This document shows positions 61,002-64,000 of a DNA stretch of 64,000 bases, in pieces. The DNA lies in contig NZ_JALHLG010000005.1 in the NCBI RefSeq assembly GCF_022832375.1, positions 372,001-436,000 on the forward strand. Reading direction: 5' to 3'. Source of the stretch: Novosphingobium beihaiense (GTDB taxonomy: Bacteria; Pseudomonadota; Alphaproteobacteria; Sphingomonadales; Sphingomonadaceae). Both the position numbers and the translations under genes were made by a program. Every line of letters starts with the position of its first letter. The stretch's first letter is position 1. The notes below the pieces were generated by a model that saw only the letters and a program-made list of their open reading frames with translations, searched no databases and was not told the origin of the DNA.

Positions 61002-63766
61002 GCTTCGCCTTCCGGTGCTTCGCTTTCGGGTGTTTTGGGCGCAGGTGCATCACCGGCGGCTTCCGCCTCGATGACTTCCTCTTCGGCCTCTTCGTCGAGG
61101 CGCACGGCGCTGACTACGTGTTCGTCCGCCGATACGTTGAACAGGCGCACACCGGCCGAACCGCGCCCGATGACGCGCAGGCTCTCCAGCGGCAGGCGGA
61201 TCAGTTTGGCCTGATCGGTCACCAGCAGCAGTTGCTGGGCCTGCGTCGCGGGGAAGCTGGCGACAACCGGGCCGTTACGCTCGATGTTGTCGATATTGGT
61301 GATCCCCTGTCCGCCGCGTCCGGTGCGCCGGTACTCGTAGGCCGAGGACATCTTGCCGTAGCCGTTGGCGCAAACGGTAAGAATGAACTGCTCGCTCTCG
61401 GTCAGTTCGGCCATGCGTTCGGGAGACAGCGAGGGGGCGCCTTCCTTTTCGCCCTTCCAGGGCGCGAACTTGAGATAAGCCTCGCGTTCCTCCGGCGTGG
61501 TGCCGACACGGTGAAGGATCGAAAGCGAGATCACCTCGTCCATCTCGCCCTTGTCGTTGGTTTTCAGGTTCATGCCGCGCACGCCGGTGGAGGTGCGGCT
61601 TGTGAACTCGCGCACATCGTCACCTGCAAAGCGGATTGCCTTGCCCTGACGGCTTGCCAGCAGCACGTCGTCGGTAGATTCGAGCAGGGCGACGCCGATC
61701 AGGTGGTCGTCCGAGCCTTCGTCGAACTTCATCGCGAACTTGCCGTTGGAAGGGATGTTCGCGAAGGCGTCCATGGCGTTGCGGCGCACATTGCCCCTGG
61801 CCGTGGCGAAGACGACCGAGAGCTTGCTCCATTCGGTCTCGTCTTCGGGCAGGGCGAGCACGGTCTGGATCGTCTCGTCCTTGTCCAGGGCGGGCAGGAG
61901 ATTGACGATCGGACGGCCGCGCGTGGTGGGGCCGCCTTCGGGCAGCTTGTAGACCTTGAGGCGGTAGACCTTTCCGGCGGTCGAGAAGAACAGCACCGGG
62001 TTGTGCGTGGAGGTGACGAACATCGTCGTCACGGCATCCTCTTCCTTCGTCGCCATACCGGCGCGGCCCTTGCCGCCGCGGGCCTGGGCACGGAAGGTGG
62101 AGAGGGCGGTGCGCTTGATGTAGCCGTCCATGGTGACAGTCACCACCATGTCCTCGCGCTCGATCAGGTCTTCGTCCTCGATGCCGTCGAAGGCGGCGGT
62201 AATCTCGGACATGCGCGGCGTGGCATAAAGATCGCGCACGGCCTGCAGTTCCTCGCGCATGACGCCGTAGAGCTTCACGCGGTCGGCCAGGATCGCCAGA
62301 TATTCCTCGATGGCGACCGCGAGCTCCTTGAGCTCATCACCGATCTCGTCGCGGCCCAGTGCGGTCAGGCGGTGGAGACGCAGATCCAGAATGGCCTTAA
62401 CCTGCGCTTCGGAAAGCCGGTAGGTGCCGCCGGTTTCTTCGGCCGTGGGCTCGATCGCCTCGACCAGACGGATATAGGGCGCAATTTCGCCGATCGGCCA
62501 CTCCTTGGCGAGCAGCTTGGCGCGGGCGTCGGCCGGGTTCGAGGAACCGCGGATGATCGTCACGACTTCGTCCATGTTGGACACTGCGACCACGAGGCCA
62601 AGCAGGATATGGGCCCGGTCGCGCGCCTTGTTCAGTTCGAACTTGGTGCGGCGGGTGATGACCTCTTCGCGGAACTGGATGAACGACTGGAGAATGTCGC
62701 GCAGCGACAGGATTTCCGGCCGCCCGCCGCGGATCGCCAGCATGTTGGCCGGGAAGTTAGACTGCGCGGGCGTGTTGCGCCAGAGCTGGTTGAGCACGAC
62801 TTCCGGCGAGGCGTCGCGCTTGAGGTCGATGACCACCCGCACGCCTTCGCGGTTGGATTCGTCGCGGATGTCGGAGACACCCTCGATCCGCTTGTCCTTG
62901 GCGGCTTCGGCGATTTTCTCGACGAGGCCGGACTTGCCGACCTGATAGGGCATCGAGGTTAGGACGATCGAGCGGCGGTCGCCCCGGCCTTCCTCGATCT
63001 CGTGACGGCAGCGCTGGACGATCGAGCCGCGCCCCTGTGTATAGGCCGCGCGCGAACCGCTGGAGCCCAGGATCAGCGGTGCGGTCGGGAAATCCGGGCC
63101 CGGAATGATCTCGAACAGTTCCTCCGAGGAGATCCCCGGATTGTCCATCATCGCAAAGCAACCGTCGATCACTTCGCCCAGATTGTGCGGCGGAATGTTG
63201 GTCGCCATGCCGACCGCGATGCCGCCCGCGCCGTTGACCAGCAGGTTCGGGAAGCGTGCGGGCAGGACGGTCGGCTCCTGCCGCGAACCGTCGTAGTTGT
63301 CGGCGAAATCGACGGTGTTCTTGTCGAGATCGTCCATCAGCGAGTTGGCAACGCGGGCCAGACGCGCTTCGGTGTAACGCATGGAGGCCGGGGGGTCCGG
63401 GTCCATCGAGCCGAAGTTGCCCTGACCGTCGATCAGCGGCAGCCGCATCGACCAGTCCTGCGTCATGCGCGCCAGGGCATCGTAGATCGCGCTGTCACCG
63501 TGCGGGTGATAATTACCCATCACGTCGCCGACGATCTTCGCCGATTTGCGGTAGGGCCGTCCGGCGACGAAGCCGCCTTCCTGGCTGGCGAAGAGAATAC
63601 GCCGGTGGACGGGTTTCAAGCCGTCGCGCACGTCGGGAAGCGCGCGGCTCACGATCACGCTCATCGCGTAATCGAGATAGCTCGTCTTCATCTCATCGAC
63701 GATGTCGACGCGCGTGTATTCGCCTTCGGGGCCGGTGTGCTCGTTGTTCTCGGTGTCGTCGCTCAC
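60998..63766 (-). CDS. gyrA: DNA gyrase subunit A
   Basis: 922 residues. Catalytic Tyr131 (MRYTEARLA) and a quinolone-resistance region with Ser92 and Asp96 ([10 protein letters not shown]), the susceptible-type residues. The GyrA box [10 protein letters not shown] separates it from ParC and marks wrapping activity. An acidic/Ala-Pro tail follows the six-bladed C-terminal domain. It is the most right-hand gene; 234 bp of upstream DNA remain to the window edge, in which I see no other gene. Confidence 0.97.
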   Translation of the reverse strand: MSDDTENNEHTGPEGEYTRVDIVDEMKTSYLDYAMSVIVSRALPDVRDGLKPVHRRILFASQEGGFVAGRPYRKSAKIVGDVMGNYHPHGDSAIYDALARMTQDWSMRLPLIDGQGNFGSMDPDPPASMRYTEARLARVANSLMDDLDKNTVDFADNYDGSRQEPTVLPARFPNLLVNGAGGIAVGMATNIPPHNLGEVIDGCFAMMDNPGISSEELFEIIPGPDFPTAPLILGSSGSRAAYTQGRGSIVQRCRHEIEEGRGDRRSIVLTSMPYQVGKSGLVEKIAEAAKDKRIEGVSDIRDESNREGVRVVIDLKRDASPEVVLNQLWRNTPAQSNFPANMLAIRGGRPEILSLRDILQSFIQFREEVITRRTKFELNKARDRAHILLGLVVAVSNMDEVVTIIRGSSNPADARAKLLAKEWPIGEIAPYIRLVEAIEPTAEETGGTYRLSEAQVKAILDLRLHRLTALGRDEIGDELKELAVAIEEYLAILADRVKLYGVMREELQAVRDLYATPRMSEITAAFDGIEDEDLIEREDMVVTVTMDGYIKRTALSTFRAQARGGKGRAGMATKEEDAVTTMFVTSTHNPVLFFSTAGKVYRLKVYKLPEGGPTTRGRPIVNLLPALDKDETIQTVLALPEDETEWSKLSVVFATARGNVRRNAMDAFANIPSNGKFAMKFDEGSDDHLIGVALLESTDDVLLASRQGKAIRFAGDDVREFTSRTSTGVRGMNLKTNDKGEMDEVISLSILHRVGTTPEEREAYLKFAPWKGEKEGAPSLSPERMAELTESEQFILTVCANGYGKMSSAYEYRRTGRGGQGITNIDNIERNGPVVASFPATQAQQLLLVTDQAKLIRLPLESLRVIGRGSAGVRLFNVSADEHVVSAVRLDEEAEEEVIEAEAAGDAPAPKTPESEAPEGEA

Positions 63767-64000
63767 GCGGTTCTATCGCTGTTGTTGCGGAAAAAGGGTG
63801 ATGAACTGCCCTAGGACAAGCGCCGGACGATTGCCACAGCAAGGGGCACCCAGCCGGGGAAAACATCGCTGCGTTTTCCACACTTAAGAGCGCTTTTGCG
63901 GGCAATCGGGCCCTGGCGCTGTCATCGCGGGCCCATATCTGCGGCAAACTGCATTCAATAAGCGTTCAGTGGCGCGCGGGTAACAGGAGCGAAAGGTTGC

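Noticed and set aside
60626..62962. A very long open frame (over 770 codons) on the plus strand opposite gyrA
   Set aside because: It is the antisense shadow of gyrA in GC-rich DNA, with no recognisable domain and no ribosome site.
1..64000. CRISPR arrays, rRNA genes and insertion sequences
   Set aside because: I saw no regular short repeats with spacers, no rRNA signature and no transposase. The only mobile-element trace is the recombinase at the left edge.

Overview
This 64 kb window looks like the chromosome of a high-GC alphaproteobacterium, most likely a sphingomonad (order Sphingomonadales, Novosphingobium or Sphingobium type). I infer this from the uniformly high G+C codon use, a TonB-dependent receptor beside aromatic/terpenoid-type catabolic genes, a NodT-type outer-membrane channel, an E1-beta pyruvate dehydrogenase subunit with a fused lipoyl domain, TrmFO, and GANTC motifs upstream of an ftsB-like gene. 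The genus is inference only.

Layout. (1) 1-1.1 kb: the 3' end of a serine recombinase that runs into the antisense strand of a tRNA-Arg(CCT), which looks like the edge of an integrated element. (2) 1.2-6.1 kb, minus strand: PEP synthase, a membrane site-2 protease with CBS domains, and a TreT-like trehalose glycosyltransferase. (3) 6.1-16.4 kb, plus strand: a tightly overlapping operon for a group-3b-type (NADP-linked, cytosolic) NiFe hydrogenase in the order beta, cyclic-nucleotide-binding protein, gamma, small, large, followed by maturation genes (protease, hypA, hypF, hypC, hypD, hypE). HypA lacks its zinc site and no hypB is present. (4) 16.6-26.1 kb: an accessory region with a TPR protein and AAA+ ATPase pair, small unknown proteins, a YkgJ cysteine-cluster protein, an HmoA-like heme monooxygenase, a group II truncated hemoglobin, a Rieske ferredoxin, a GST, a flavin amine oxidase with a C-terminal extension, and a two-domain SagB-type flavoenzyme. 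(5) 26.1-40.2 kb: a catabolic island with a crotonase, TetR regulator, two SDRs, P450, amidohydrolase, VOC protein, PhyH-type dioxygenase, CMD-family protein, acyl-CoA ligase, TonB-dependent receptor and APH-like phosphotransferase. (6) 40.6-45.4 kb, minus strand: a small glycan/envelope cluster. (7) 45.5-54 kb: an ABC-F ATPase and an HlyD/ABC/TolC exporter. (8) 54-64 kb: housekeeping genes ftsB, pdhA, pdhB, an NDUFAF6-like protein, an EF-hand protein, trmFO, a membrane protein, a DUF952 protein and gyrA.

How it may work together. Two perfect FNR/FixK-type palindromes (TTGAT-N4-ATCAA upstream of ppsA at 3661, and TTGAC-N4-GTCAA between the YkgJ gene and a small-protein gene at 20205) bracket the hydrogenase locus. 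With the truncated hemoglobin and heme-related gene, they suggest that regions 2-4 form one low-oxygen or redox-stress module in which the hydrogenase balances NADP(H). The best candidate for an undescribed system is the accessory region (4): the hydrogenase-linked TPR/AAA+ pair, and the divergent flavin-oxidase/GST/Rieske versus double-SagB module. These functional links are inference from gene order and motifs.
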